Shown in pieces: positions 49,835-59,024 of a DNA stretch of 64,000 nt. The position numbers were made by a program, and so were the translations under genes. This DNA comes from Leptospira selangorensis (lineage in GTDB: Bacteria > Spirochaetota > Leptospiria > Leptospirales > Leptospiraceae): positions 372,001 to 436,000 of the forward strand of contig NZ_RQES01000019.1 of NCBI RefSeq assembly GCF_004769405.1, given 5' to 3'. The notes under the pieces were generated by a model that saw nothing but the letters and a program-made list of their open reading frames with translations, did no database searches and was not told the origin of the DNA. Numbering within the stretch: position 1 is the first letter of the stretch; every line of letters starts with the position of its first letter.

Positions 49835-51788
49835 CTGAATCGTTCTGATTTTGAGGATTTTGGGAAGAAGAAGGAGGACCTGTAATATCTTCTTTTTTAT
49901 CGATAAAACTTTTATCCAATACTTTTTCCGGTTCTCTGATTTCTTCTATAAATCTAGAAACTCGATTGAAGTATTGTGAATTTTTTTGTTGGGAGATTTG
50001 AGGATAAGTGAGGACCAATTTTTTTTTGGCTCTTGTGATCCCTACATAAAAAAGCCTTCTTTCTTCCTCTAAGTTTTTTTCTCCTCTTCCGGAAGGAAAA
50101 GAACCTTCTGATACATTCAATAAAATAACGGTATCAAATTCTAAACCTTTGGAAGAATGAACTGTGGACAAAACCAATCTCTCATCTTCTTCGTCCGGAG
50201 AAATTTTGTCCAAACTGCGGTTAGGCCCTTCTAAACTCATATCCACTAAAAACTCATGTAAGGTTTCGTACTTTTGGGAAAGTGTCAAGAATGCATTCAG
50301 ATCTTCTAATCTTCTTTTGAAATCATCATATCTTTTTTCCAGTAGAGGAGAGTAGTAGTCTATGAAGTTTCCTAAAAGTTTTTTTAAATCCTTTTCCGGA
50401 TCGTTGATTAGATGATTTAATTCTTTTAAATGAGAAGCAGTGGCACCTTTGGACTCAGAAACGATCCTTTCTAAATTTCCGCCGGATTTTTCCAAATCAG
50501 TCAAAATGGACCTTGCTTTTGCGGCTCCAATCCCGGGAAGAAGTAACAAAACTCTCAGCCAAGAAACGGAATCCGTCTTATTCTCCTTAATTTTCAGAAG
50601 AGAAAGATAATCCTTTGCATGTGCACTTTCTACGAATTTTTTTCCGCCGAATTTTAAGAATGGTATATTTCTCTGGGAAAGAACTAATTCCAATTGGTTC
50701 GAATTCCATCCGGATCTAAATAGAACGGCAATATCCTTTAGAGGAACACCATCTTCTCTTCTTTCTAAGATTAGATCGGCAATCCCTTCTGCTTCTTCTA
50801 ATTCGTCTGCATAACCGACGAGTGCTGGCTTTTGGAAATCTTCGTTTTTAGTATATAGGTACTTTTCGTATTTTTCCCTAAAATTAGCCAGCACCACATT
50901 CGCAAGATTTAGGATAGATGGAGTACTTCTGTAATTTCTTTCCAGATAGATCGTTTTTGTTTTTGGAAATAATTTCGGAAAATTGAATATTCCATTTACA
51001 TCCGCTCCTCGGAAGGAATACACACTTTGGGCATCATCTCCCACGACTAAAATGTTTTCATGATCTAACGCGAGTAGGCATGCTATATGAGCTTGGATTT
51101 GGTTCGTATCCTGGAATTCATCCACCATGATATATTTATATTGTTCCGAGACCTTTTTTCGGACTGTTTCATTTTTGTTGAGAAGATCTCTTGTATAGGT
51201 CAATAGATCATCATAATCTAATAGAGATCTTTGTTTTTTATAATCGGTGTACTCTTGGAAAATTTTACGAATAGCGGATTCTTGGTCCAAAAACTTGGGA
51301 TATTCCGCTTCTAATAATTCTTCTAAAGATTTTCCACGATTGATAATAGAAGAATGGAGTGAGATCAATGTATCGTTAGAAGGGAACCTGGACTTCTGTT
51401 TTACATATTCTCCTTCCGTTCTTAAAAGTTGGAATATATCGGAAGTATCTGATTCGTCTAAAATGGAGAACTGAGAGGAGAACCCTAGAACGGGAGCGTA
51501 TTTTCTGAGAATATGACTTCCGAAAGAATGGAATGTTCCTCCATGAACTCGAGCGCATCGTTTGTCCAAGAGTGATACTGCTCTGGAGAGCATTTCTTTG
51601 GAAGCTTTGCGTGTAAATGTTAGAAGTAGGATGTTTTCGGCGGGGATGCCGGATTCGACTAATTTGGAAAGTCTGTGGACGATTGTTTTTGTTTTTCCCG
51701 TACCGGCACCGGCGATCACTAAAACCGGGCCGTTTAGGGTCTCGATAGCTTCCTTTTGTTTTTCGTTAAGTGACTCTAAGGACGCCAT
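49797..51788 (-). CDS. UvrD/Rep/PcrA-family ATP-dependent DNA helicase
   Basis: A 663-aa SF1A helicase. Motif I is VIAGAGTGKTKTIVHRL, motif II MVDEFQDTNQ, motif III GDDAQSVYSFRGA, motif IV LERNYRS, motif V VHSSKGLEFD and motif VI EERRLFYVGITRAKKKL. Length is close to Rep or short UvrD. I cannot tell which paralogue. The stop codon lies inside the next gene; slyD is nine bases upstream. Confidence 0.94.
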   Translation of the reverse strand: MASLESLNEKQKEAIETLNGPVLVIAGAGTGKTKTIVHRLSKLVESGIPAENILLLTFTRKASKEMLSRAVSLLDKRCARVHGGTFHSFGSHILRKYAPVLGFSSQFSILDESDTSDIFQLLRTEGEYVKQKSRFPSNDTLISLHSSIINRGKSLEELLEAEYPKFLDQESAIRKIFQEYTDYKKQRSLLDYDDLLTYTRDLLNKNETVRKKVSEQYKYIMVDEFQDTNQIQAHIACLLALDHENILVVGDDAQSVYSFRGADVNGIFNFPKLFPKTKTIYLERNYRSTPSILNLANVVLANFREKYEKYLYTKNEDFQKPALVGYADELEEAEGIADLILERREDGVPLKDIAVLFRSGWNSNQLELVLSQRNIPFLKFGGKKFVESAHAKDYLSLLKIKENKTDSVSWLRVLLLLPGIGAAKARSILTDLEKSGGNLERIVSESKGATASHLKELNHLINDPEKDLKKLLGNFIDYYSPLLEKRYDDFKRRLEDLNAFLTLSQKYETLHEFLVDMSLEGPNRSLDKISPDEEDERLVLSTVHSSKGLEFDTVILLNVSEGSFPSGRGEKNLEEERRLFYVGITRAKKKLVLTYPQISQQKNSQYFNRVSRFIEEIREPEKVLDKSFIDKKEDITGPPSSSQNPQNQNDSDARKRIREFFGS

Positions 51789-51796
51789 TATTGAGA

Positions 51797-52267
51797 TTAG
51801 TGGTGGTGATGTCCCCCCTCACCGTGAACATGTCCATGACTCACTTCCTCGTCGGTCGCCGTTCTGATATTTACGATTTGAACATCGAAAATCAGATCCA
51901 CCCCGGCTAAAGGATGGTTTCCGTCCACGATCACAGATTCTCCCTTGATATCAGTAATCGTATAAACGGTATCCGGCTCGTCGGTTTGGAACATCATTCC
52001 GACACTCAATTCTTCCCCTTCCGGGAATTGGCTTTTAGGCACATCGAAAACTAATTCAGGGTTTTTTTGGCCATAAGCTTTATCAGCATTAACGGAGATT
52101 ACTTTTTTATCCCCTGCATTCATACCTTTGATTTCGTCTTCTAGACCGGCAATGATCTGTCCGGTTCCTTCCAGATAAGAAAGAGGATGGCTTCCTTGAG
52201 AAGAATCGATTTCGTTTCCTTCTTTATCTGTTAATTTATAGTGAAAAGTCACTACTCTTGGGTTCAT
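51797..52267 (-). CDS. slyD: FKBP-type peptidyl-prolyl isomerase, SlyD-like
   Basis: A 156-aa FKBP-fold protein. Seen: YKLTDKEGNEIDSS, the active-site region PLSYLEGTGQIIAGLE, the IF-domain insert (ISVNADKAYGQKNPELVFDV), and a histidine-rich tail SHGHVHGEGGHHHH that resembles the metal-binding tail of SlyD. It may act as a chaperone and nickel/zinc reservoir. Promoter candidate upstream; uvrD follows nine bases later. Confidence 0.92.
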   Translation of the reverse strand: MNPRVVTFHYKLTDKEGNEIDSSQGSHPLSYLEGTGQIIAGLEDEIKGMNAGDKKVISVNADKAYGQKNPELVFDVPKSQFPEGEELSVGMMFQTDEPDTVYTITDIKGESVIVDGNHPLAGVDLIFDVQIVNIRTATDEEVSHGHVHGEGGHHHH

Positions 52268-52336
52268 TTATTGCTCCAACCGGGTAAAGGCCCCTTGACG
52301 GGTAAGGGAGGGAAGTTCCGGCACGTGATTTAAGTT

Positions 52337-52364
52337 AGTATATTCTTGGAAGATCCTAGGACAA
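52337..52364 (-). promoter_or_regulatory. Candidate sigma70 promoter of the slyD-uvrD-sprT run
   Basis: Minus strand TTGTCC (52359-52364), 16-base spacer, TATACT (52337-52342). The leader to slyD would be ~65 bases. It lies in the 116-base gap before slyD. Confidence 0.45.
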
Positions 52365-52383
52365 TCAGATTTTTGAGGCTAAG

Positions 52384-52719
52384 TCAAAAGTCGTAGGAAA
52401 TTTCGACTCCGAAATTCTCTACATCTTTAATAAACTGTTCAACTCGATTGGCTAGGAAGAACCATGAATCCCTATGAACAATATCACTTAGAAAATTCAG
52501 GAATCGATTTGTATTCCTAAGAGCGAATTCTCTATCTTGGGTGTAGTTTAGAAGAACTGTATATGCCAAAGACTTTAGAACTTTATCATTTTCAGCTAAT
52601 TCGGAATACCCAGGAAGACTAGGCTCGAATAAACTGAGCCTGGTTTTGGCACTTCCTTCGGTTACATATAAATTATAATCTGCTGAGTTCGGCACTCTGT
52701 CGGCTGAGTATACTTTCAT
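52384..52719 (-). CDS. Hypothetical protein, 111 aa
   Basis: A small soluble protein starting MKVYSADRVPNSADYNLYVT. It has predicted helices around residues 45-105 with hydrophobic faces (KSLAYTVLLNYTQ, FLNFLSDIVHR). I choose the ATG at 52719 because GAGGAG precedes it and because an ATG 18 codons upstream would lie at the likely promoter. No family recognised. The gene stands alone between slyD and the sensor phosphatase. Confidence 0.65.
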   Translation of the reverse strand: MKVYSADRVPNSADYNLYVTEGSAKTRLSLFEPSLPGYSELAENDKVLKSLAYTVLLNYTQDREFALRNTNRFLNFLSDIVHRDSWFFLANRVEQFIKDVENFGVEISYDF

Positions 52720-52729
52720 TTTGGATAAC

Positions 52730-52748
52730 TCCTCTAGAAACCAGAGGA
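52730..52748 (-). promoter_or_regulatory. Hairpin sequestering the ribosome binding site of the 111-aa gene
   Basis: A 6-bp stem (TCCTCT / AGAGGA on either strand) with a seven-base loop. On the minus strand its 3' arm AGAGGA is the Shine-Dalgarno of the ATG at 52719. Folding would hide the binding site. Confidence 0.45.
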
Positions 52749-52759
52749 AAATGTGGTTT

Positions 52760-52789
52760 CCATTAAGAAACATACCCGCAAAAAGTCAA
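52760..52789 (-). promoter_or_regulatory. Candidate promoter of the 111-aa gene
   Basis: Minus strand TTGACT (52784-52789), 18-base spacer, TAATGG (52760-52765). The -35 is strong and the -10 weak. Transcripts would begin close to the SD-hiding hairpin. Confidence 0.35.
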
Positions 52790-52859
52790 CGGGAAAGAAT
52801 AGTTTTGGCATTTCTGAGTCACAAAACGGACCTTAGTTTAGCGATGTTTACAGAATGTT

Positions 52860-55268
52860 TTATGAAACCTTTTTAAAATAATCTGTTGGACGGAACATTC
52901 TTTGCACGTCGGACCTGGTATCCTCTAATAAGCCTAAAAGTATAACATCCGATATTCCTAGTTGAAAATAAATTTTTGCTAATAATATAAGATTTTGATG
53001 ATTTTTAGGATCTCTATACAACAGTTTTTCGGAATATGTTTTGGCCTTCTCCAACTCTCCAGTTTTCCAAAATGCCCAAGCTGTGATATAAGCCAAATCC
53101 TTGTCTTTAGGATCATCTGCACTTAGTTTGGAGAAAAAGGAACATGCAATTTTTTTATCTCCCTTCTTCCATATAAGAATACCTTTTTGTAGATTTTTTC
53201 TTTTAGAAGTTTCTCTCCATAGATCCCTGGATTTCTTTTGAGGATTTACTTTTCTGAAGATGCTTACTAAACTTAGATCGTCTATATAATCTCCATATTC
53301 GGACATTCTATTCTTTAGTAGAACAAGATCTGCTTTCGTATTCGAAACTTCTAATAAGAATAGTTCCGAGAATGAATGGATCTCTCCGGTTTTTGTTCTG
53401 GATCTAAGATCTTCTCTTCCATCCGAACCGAAAATAATCGAATCATTTTCCTTTAGAGAAATGCATTGTACTTTTGGGATTTCTTTTAAGATTGGAATTC
53501 CCATCTTGTAAGAAATTTCATTCTCTATAAATCCCGAAATATTGTTTCTCAGAAGAATAGAAGTGGGATGCCCTGCATTCAAAAAGAAGATACAAGAATT
53601 TTCCGGATCCAAAACCGCTAAGATACCGGTTGCAAACAGATTTCCATCAAAACTCTGGAATAACCCATGGATCTTTCTGTATAAGGAAACAATCCATGTC
53701 TCTGGAGTATAAAATCCGGAAGCGGAAGAATCGATATGAGACTTAAACATGGAAGAGGAGAGTAGTGCACCTGTCGCCCCTTGTAGAGATTTCCCCATTG
53801 CATCCACGTTTAGAATGGCTAGGAATTTTCTTCCCCCGATCCGGATCTCTTCTATACATATAATATCTCCTCCAATCTCTCCCGGTTTGGAATTAAATTC
53901 GAATTTTTTGAATTGGGAAACCAAGGTCTCGATTTTGAAATCTCCTACACTCCGGATCTTATTTTGAAAACAAGACTGTAGAACGCTCATTAAGAAATAA
54001 TCCCCGTCCTGCTTTTCCTTTAGGCTGCGGACATTTGTGAAACTTTCTGTAAGTTCTTTCGTTTTTAGAGTTACTTCTTCTTGTAGTTTTTCATTCCAAC
54101 TTTTGAGCCGATTTTTCATTTCTACAAATCTGCCTGAGATCCTAAAAGAGCAGAATAGTATAAATCCTAAAACGGAATATTCAGAACTTCTTGGAAATAC
54201 AATCCATGCGCGAGCGGATATAATATCCAAAAGGATAGAAAATACTAAAAAACAGATCGATCCTAAAAATCCAGCACCATCATGTTCGGATGATCTGGCC
54301 TTAAGGCATTTGAATAATACCCAAAGATATACAATCCAAGAAGGTTGCAGAAGAGTTCGATTTAATGTATCCAATTCTAAAGGACTGGAAGATTGGATAA
54401 ACAGGAAGGACACAAATCCGGCCCATAAGAATAGGGGAAATTCAAAAGGATGATGTTTATCTCTACAAAATTTTGAAAAGAAGAATGTGAAAAATGGAAA
54501 TAGAAAGCTAAGCGAAATATACTCCGCCTTCTTACAAAATAGAAAATCCAAATCCAATTCATATTTCCATTCCGAGCCGAAAAATGAAAACAGAAAGAAT
54601 AATATAAGAAATGTCCCAAAATAAAAATGAGATTCTAATTGTCTTTCTTGTAGGGAAAGAAAGACTAAATAGATCCCTAATAATAGGAATGTAGAGATCA
54701 GGATCAGATAATAGATCTGGAATTTATAATGTTTTTGTAAAATATATTTCGAATTTCCTATACTCGGGATACCTTCTAAGATCCCTAATTCATTTTCGAA
54801 ATATTCTGAAACTAAAATTTCGATCTTATGATCATACTCTATCGGAATAGAATTAGAAATCTTCTTCTTATCGTAGCTAAATTTAAATTGTTTGTTTGCT
54901 TCTGATCTTTCCGAAAGAAGAACACCATTCCAAAATAATTTTGCGCCTTCTGATGTTTTTCCTAGGAAAAGCGAAAGTTCACAATCCGGAAGTTCAGAGA
55001 AATGGATCGATTTAGAAATCAGAAGACCAGAATGATCTAAGTCCGAAAAGTTCCTAGGTAATGAAAAGGTTCCGATCTTCTTGCCGGAAAGTTCGGAAAC
55101 TTCCCAATCTTGTTCCAGGAAGACAAATGATTTACATGGATCCTTTTGTTTACTGGAAGAAAATAAATTTGAATAAATCCATTCTCTGTATTCCAAAGAA
55201 TGAAAAAATGTATTCGTTCCAATACTGAGTAGAATGGAAAATATGCAGATTCCTAATTTTGATTTCAT
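52860..55268 (-). CDS. 7TM-sensor protein with PP2C-type (SpoIIE/RsbU) phosphatase domain and helical-repeat tail
   Basis: An 802-aa membrane protein. After a signal segment there is a ~170-residue extracytoplasmic beta domain (DISM-like), then about seven hydrophobic helices (residues ~185-385), a coiled linker (KSWNEKLQEEVTLKTKEL), and a phosphatase domain with family acidic motifs GGDIICIEEI, NVDAMGKSLQGA, LNAGHPTSILL, FGSDGREDL and YIDDLSLV. Residues ~690-785 resemble TPR-type helical repeats (ITAWAFWKTGELEKA, LAKIYFQLG). It is probably a sensor that dephosphorylates an anti-sigma-antagonist-type partner; none is adjacent. A GGAGG ribosome binding site precedes the ATG. Confidence 0.88.
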   Translation of the reverse strand: MKSKLGICIFSILLSIGTNTFFHSLEYREWIYSNLFSSSKQKDPCKSFVFLEQDWEVSELSGKKIGTFSLPRNFSDLDHSGLLISKSIHFSELPDCELSLFLGKTSEGAKLFWNGVLLSERSEANKQFKFSYDKKKISNSIPIEYDHKIEILVSEYFENELGILEGIPSIGNSKYILQKHYKFQIYYLILISTFLLLGIYLVFLSLQERQLESHFYFGTFLILFFLFSFFGSEWKYELDLDFLFCKKAEYISLSFLFPFFTFFFSKFCRDKHHPFEFPLFLWAGFVSFLFIQSSSPLELDTLNRTLLQPSWIVYLWVLFKCLKARSSEHDGAGFLGSICFLVFSILLDIISARAWIVFPRSSEYSVLGFILFCSFRISGRFVEMKNRLKSWNEKLQEEVTLKTKELTESFTNVRSLKEKQDGDYFLMSVLQSCFQNKIRSVGDFKIETLVSQFKKFEFNSKPGEIGGDIICIEEIRIGGRKFLAILNVDAMGKSLQGATGALLSSSMFKSHIDSSASGFYTPETWIVSLYRKIHGLFQSFDGNLFATGILAVLDPENSCIFFLNAGHPTSILLRNNISGFIENEISYKMGIPILKEIPKVQCISLKENDSIIFGSDGREDLRSRTKTGEIHSFSELFLLEVSNTKADLVLLKNRMSEYGDYIDDLSLVSIFRKVNPQKKSRDLWRETSKRKNLQKGILIWKKGDKKIACSFFSKLSADDPKDKDLAYITAWAFWKTGELEKAKTYSEKLLYRDPKNHQNLILLAKIYFQLGISDVILLGLLEDTRSDVQRMFRPTDYFKKVS

Positions 55269-55319
55269 ACCTGCCTCCGGAGAAACGGGTATGAAATCTA
55301 TTAGATTGCTTGTACTTTT

Positions 55320-57344
55320 TTAGTTTTGTTCTGTTCCGATCTTCGAAGCAGCCAGATAACCTTCCAACATAGCGCGTTTAGCGTCTATTCCGGAAGCATC
55401 TTTTGCCCCACCGATCAGATAGGAAGGAATACCAGTTCTTTCCTTGCTAAAAACCTCATACAAAGAAGTATCACTTGTTTGTCCCGCGCAAAGAATAATA
55501 GAATCGCATTCTAATGTCTTTGCTCCTTCTTTTTTGGTCTCAATCACAAGACCTTTATCGGTTACTTCTTTATAGGTAAGAGAAGAAAGGAAATCCACAC
55601 CTTTGGATTGTAACTCTTGCAGAAGCGCCCAAGAGGTTGTAGCTCCAAGACCTGCTCCTACTTTTCCATTTCTTCTGAGGATGGAAACTTTTCTAGGAGC
55701 GGTTTCCGGTTGGATTACTGCCTGTGTATAAGAATTCACATTGTACTTTTCGAAGTAGGTAGGAATATCCGGGTCCTTCTCTTCAGTAAGTTTATGTGCC
55801 ACATCCACACCGATCCCTCCGCCTCCAATGATAGCAACTTTGGAACCTGGTTTGAATGTTCCATTTAGGAACTCAACATAACTTGCATGTGGTTTTTTGT
55901 CTAAACCAGGGAGGTTCAGGTTTCTAGGAAGAACACCAGTTGCAAAAATTACAGCATCCGGTTTTAGATCATCCAATAGTTTCAGATCCGCTTTTGTATT
56001 CAGACGAATATCCACTTTTAAACGAGGAAGTTCGTTTTTGAAATAACGGATTGTTTCAAAAAATTCGAATTTACCCGGGATGGCGGCGGCAAGATTCAAT
56101 TGGCCACCTAATTTTCCGGAAGCTTCTAATAGTATTACTTCATGTCCACGTAAAGCGGCAACTCTTGCAGATTCCATTCCGCCTGGCCCGGAACCGACAA
56201 CTACCACTCTTTGTTTTTTGGCTTGAGGAAGAGATTTCCAATCCAACTCTCTATTTGCAGAAGGATTTACCAAACAAGAAACCATTTCTTCTTTGAAAGT
56301 ATGGTCCAAACAAGCTTGGTTACAGGCTACACAAGTATTCACTCTTTCTGTCTGGTTTTCTTTGATCTTATTAACGATTTCCGCATCCGCTAAGAATGGT
56401 CTTGCCATGCTCACTATATCAGCTTCTCCAGCATTCAATACTTGGATGATTGTCTCCGGCATATTGATCCTATTGGAAGCGATGATCGGAATTCCTGGAA
56501 CAGAGGACTTTATTTTTCCTGCAATCTTTGCCCAAGCTCCTCTTGGAACCAACTGAGAGATTGTAGGAATTCGAGACTCGTGCCAACCAATCCCAATATT
56601 GAGTGCATCCGCTCCTGCTTCTTTCAATTCAGTTGCAAGTGAGATTACTTCCTCGAAGGTTGGATTACCCGGGATCAAATCGATCCCAGACATTCTTACA
56701 ATGACTGGAAAACCTGGCCCTACTTGTTTGCGGACTTCTTTCATTGTTTCTATCGCAAATCTTCTGCGATTTTCAGGAGAACCTCCGAATTCATCGGATC
56801 TTTTGTTAGTCACTTCCGAAAAGAATTGGTTCACCAAATATCCTTCCGAAGCCATAACTTCTACCGCTCTGAAACCTACTTGTTTCGCACGTAATGCGGA
56901 AGATCCAAATTCACGAATGGTTCTCCAAGCATCTTCAGTAGAAAGTTCTTTTGGTATAAATCGATTGATAGGTGCGCGTAGCGCAGAAGGTCCTACAAGT
57001 TCTCTGTGGTAGGCATATCTTCCCGCATGGAATAATTGTGCGCAGAAAATTCCCATCGGTTTAAGAACTGAGGCAACTTTTTCGAGTTCTACACAATCTT
57101 CTTCTTTCTGGAAATCGAAAAATATATTGGAACCTTTTCCTTCCGCGTTAACCGAAATTCCTCCGGTGGTAATGAGACCAACTCCTCCTTCAAATCTTTT
57201 ACCATAGAATGCGGCCATTCTATCTGCAGTTTCGGGCATTCCTTCCAAACCCAAGTGCATGGATCCCATGATAATACGATTAGGAATAGTTTCGGCTCCG
57301 ATTTCTATCGGGCGAAAGATTGGGGAAATATCTAAAGAAGACAC
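55320..57344 (-). CDS. NADH:flavin oxidoreductase, 2,4-dienoyl-CoA reductase (FadH)-like
   Basis: A ~674-aa multidomain flavoenzyme. An N-terminal old-yellow-enzyme TIM barrel (GADALNIGIGWHESRIP, DIVSMARPFLADAEIV) is followed by an iron-sulfur cysteine cluster CVACNQACLDHTF (C-x2-C-x3-C plus a later Cys), then an FAD/NAD-binding domain (VVVGSGPGGMESARVAALRG, AIIGGGGIGVDVA). The layout matches bacterial FadH-type reductases. I choose the GTG at 57344 because AAAGGTGA lies just before it; a GTG at 57353 would overlap that site. A palindromic operator lies upstream. Confidence 0.88.
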   Translation of the reverse strand: MSSLDISPIFRPIEIGAETIPNRIIMGSMHLGLEGMPETADRMAAFYGKRFEGGVGLITTGGISVNAEGKGSNIFFDFQKEEDCVELEKVASVLKPMGIFCAQLFHAGRYAYHRELVGPSALRAPINRFIPKELSTEDAWRTIREFGSSALRAKQVGFRAVEVMASEGYLVNQFFSEVTNKRSDEFGGSPENRRRFAIETMKEVRKQVGPGFPVIVRMSGIDLIPGNPTFEEVISLATELKEAGADALNIGIGWHESRIPTISQLVPRGAWAKIAGKIKSSVPGIPIIASNRINMPETIIQVLNAGEADIVSMARPFLADAEIVNKIKENQTERVNTCVACNQACLDHTFKEEMVSCLVNPSANRELDWKSLPQAKKQRVVVVGSGPGGMESARVAALRGHEVILLEASGKLGGQLNLAAAIPGKFEFFETIRYFKNELPRLKVDIRLNTKADLKLLDDLKPDAVIFATGVLPRNLNLPGLDKKPHASYVEFLNGTFKPGSKVAIIGGGGIGVDVAHKLTEEKDPDIPTYFEKYNVNSYTQAVIQPETAPRKVSILRRNGKVGAGLGATTSWALLQELQSKGVDFLSSLTYKEVTDKGLVIETKKEGAKTLECDSIILCAGQTSDTSLYEVFSKERTGIPSYLIGGAKDASGIDAKRAMLEGYLAASKIGTEQN

Positions 57345-57368
57345 ACAGTTCACCTTTCTTTTTATTTG

Positions 57369-57402
57369 AGTAGAACACTCGTTCTACTAAGAAAGGATTT
57401 TA
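57369..57402 (-). promoter_or_regulatory. Palindromic operator and -10 of the FadH-like gene
   Basis: AGTAGAACACTCGTTCTACT (57369-57388) is a perfect 8-bp inverted repeat with a four-base centre, containing GAAC-N4-GTTC, a TetR-type operator layout. It lies just downstream of a candidate -10 TAAAAT (57397-57402) and ~25 bases before the start. No regulator gene is adjacent. Confidence 0.55.
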
Positions 57403-57452
57403 CCTGATTTTAGAAAAGGCAACGGTTTTTCTGGGAATTTTGAAAATAGATA

Positions 57453-57467
57453 CCGAACATGATTCGG
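57453..57467 (-). terminator. Weak hairpin after leuA
   Basis: CCGAA/TTCGG stem with a five-base loop, nine bases past the leuA stop. The T-run that follows on the minus strand is interrupted, so termination is uncertain. Confidence 0.3.
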
Positions 57468-57475
57468 CAAAAATT

Positions 57476-58996
57476 TTAATTCATAGAGAAACGATTTAAA
57501 GCGGAGATATACGCTTGAGAACAAGCCTCAATAATATCAGTGGAGCTTGCTTTTCCTACGACTCTTTCTCCATGTTTTTCTAAAGTAACGGAAGCTTCTG
57601 CCAAAGCATCCTGTCCTTCTGTTACTGGAGAGATTACAAGCTTAATGAGTTCCACATCACCGCTTATAGTAGCCTTCTGGATCGCTTTGAAGATAGAATC
57701 TACTGGACCATCCCCGGTTGCGGATTCTTCTTTGGTATTTCCTTCGATAGAAAGTCGAATACTTGCGGTAGGGGTACTTTTAGTACCTGTAGTTACATGA
57801 AAACTTTCTAATACATATTTATCGTTGGAAGATTTTCTGGATTCATCGGCGAATAATGCACGAATATCTTCGTCGAAAATTTCCTTTTTACGATCCGCGA
57901 TCTCTAAAAATCTTTGGTAAGCGGCTTCTAATTCTTCCGGATGAGGGCTGAATCCTAAACGAACAATCCTGTCTTTAAATCCTGCTCTTCCGCTATGTCT
58001 TCCAAGTACCATTCTATTGGATTGGATCCCGACACTTTCTGGAGTCATGATCTCGTAGGTTTCCCTATTTTTCAAAACACCATCTTGGTGGATCCCGGAC
58101 TCATGAGCAAATGCGTTAGCACCTACAACTGCTTTGTTCGGCTGTACCACCATTCCGGTGATTGTTTTTACTAGATAAGAAGCTTTTGCAATTTCTTCCG
58201 TTTGGATCTTGGTTTGTATTCCGAATTTATCCTTACGTGTACGAAGTGCCATTACCACTTCTTCCATCGCTGTGTTACCGGCTCTTTCTCCGATACCGTT
58301 TACAGTACATTCTACTTGTCTTGCTCCGTTTAAAATAGCAGCAAGGCTATTAGAAGTAGCAAGCCCTAGATCATTATGGCAATGCGCGGAGAAGATTGCC
58401 TTCTCACTTCCTTTTACATTTTGGATCAGGAATTTAAATAATTCACCATATTCGTATGGTGTTGTATATCCTACAGTGTCTGGGATATTGATTGTGGTTG
58501 CACCGGCTTCGATTACTGCTTCACAAAGTTCTCTTAAAAATTCTGGTTCGGAACGAGTTGCGTCTTCCGGAGAAAATTCGACATCATCCACATGGTCTCT
58601 ACAGATCTTGACTGCTTCCACAGCCATTTTTAAAACCTCTGCAGGATCCTTACCTAGTTTGAATTTCATATGAATGGGAGAGGATGCGATAAAAGTATGA
58701 ATTCTTCTTTTTTTAGCGGGAATGATTGCTTTTGCAGCTGCTTCTAAGTCTGGACGAACCGCTCTTGCAAGTGCCGCAATGATTGGACCTTCGACCTCTC
58801 TGGAAATTCTTTGGACTGCCTGGAATTGTACTGGGGAAGAAACCGGGAAACCTGCTTCGATCACATCCACATTCATTTTAGCGAGTTGGAGTGCGATCTC
58901 TATCTTCTCATTCTCGCTCATTGCCGCGCCTGGGCATTGTTCTCCGTCTCGGAGAGTGGTATCGAAAATCCGAACAAAATCCAAATTTGAGTTCAT
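57476..58996 (-). CDS. leuA: 2-isopropylmalate synthase
   Basis: A ~506-aa DRE-TIM metallolyase starting MNSNLDFVRIFDTTLRDGEQ. Seen: IFDTTLRDGEQCPG, HCHNDLGLATSNSLA (metal histidines), GIGERAGNTAMEEV, and a C-terminal LeuA allosteric domain. It condenses 2-oxoisovalerate with acetyl-CoA, the first step of leucine synthesis. The C-terminal regulatory domain and the LRDGEQ context fit LeuA rather than citramalate synthase, but the paralogue cannot be proven by eye. I prefer this ATG over an upstream TTG at 59023 because a -10 element overlaps that TTG region. Confidence 0.9.
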   Translation of the reverse strand: MNSNLDFVRIFDTTLRDGEQCPGAAMSENEKIEIALQLAKMNVDVIEAGFPVSSPVQFQAVQRISREVEGPIIAALARAVRPDLEAAAKAIIPAKKRRIHTFIASSPIHMKFKLGKDPAEVLKMAVEAVKICRDHVDDVEFSPEDATRSEPEFLRELCEAVIEAGATTINIPDTVGYTTPYEYGELFKFLIQNVKGSEKAIFSAHCHNDLGLATSNSLAAILNGARQVECTVNGIGERAGNTAMEEVVMALRTRKDKFGIQTKIQTEEIAKASYLVKTITGMVVQPNKAVVGANAFAHESGIHQDGVLKNRETYEIMTPESVGIQSNRMVLGRHSGRAGFKDRIVRLGFSPHPEELEAAYQRFLEIADRKKEIFDEDIRALFADESRKSSNDKYVLESFHVTTGTKSTPTASIRLSIEGNTKEESATGDGPVDSIFKAIQKATISGDVELIKLVISPVTEGQDALAEASVTLEKHGERVVGKASSTDIIEACSQAYISALNRFSMN

Positions 58997-59024
58997 ATGC
59001 TTGGAAAACTTCCCTAACTCCAAA

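Noticed and set aside
58997..59023. TTG start of leuA nine codons upstream
   Set aside because: It lies between the TATAAT and the expected transcription start, so it would barely be in the mRNA.
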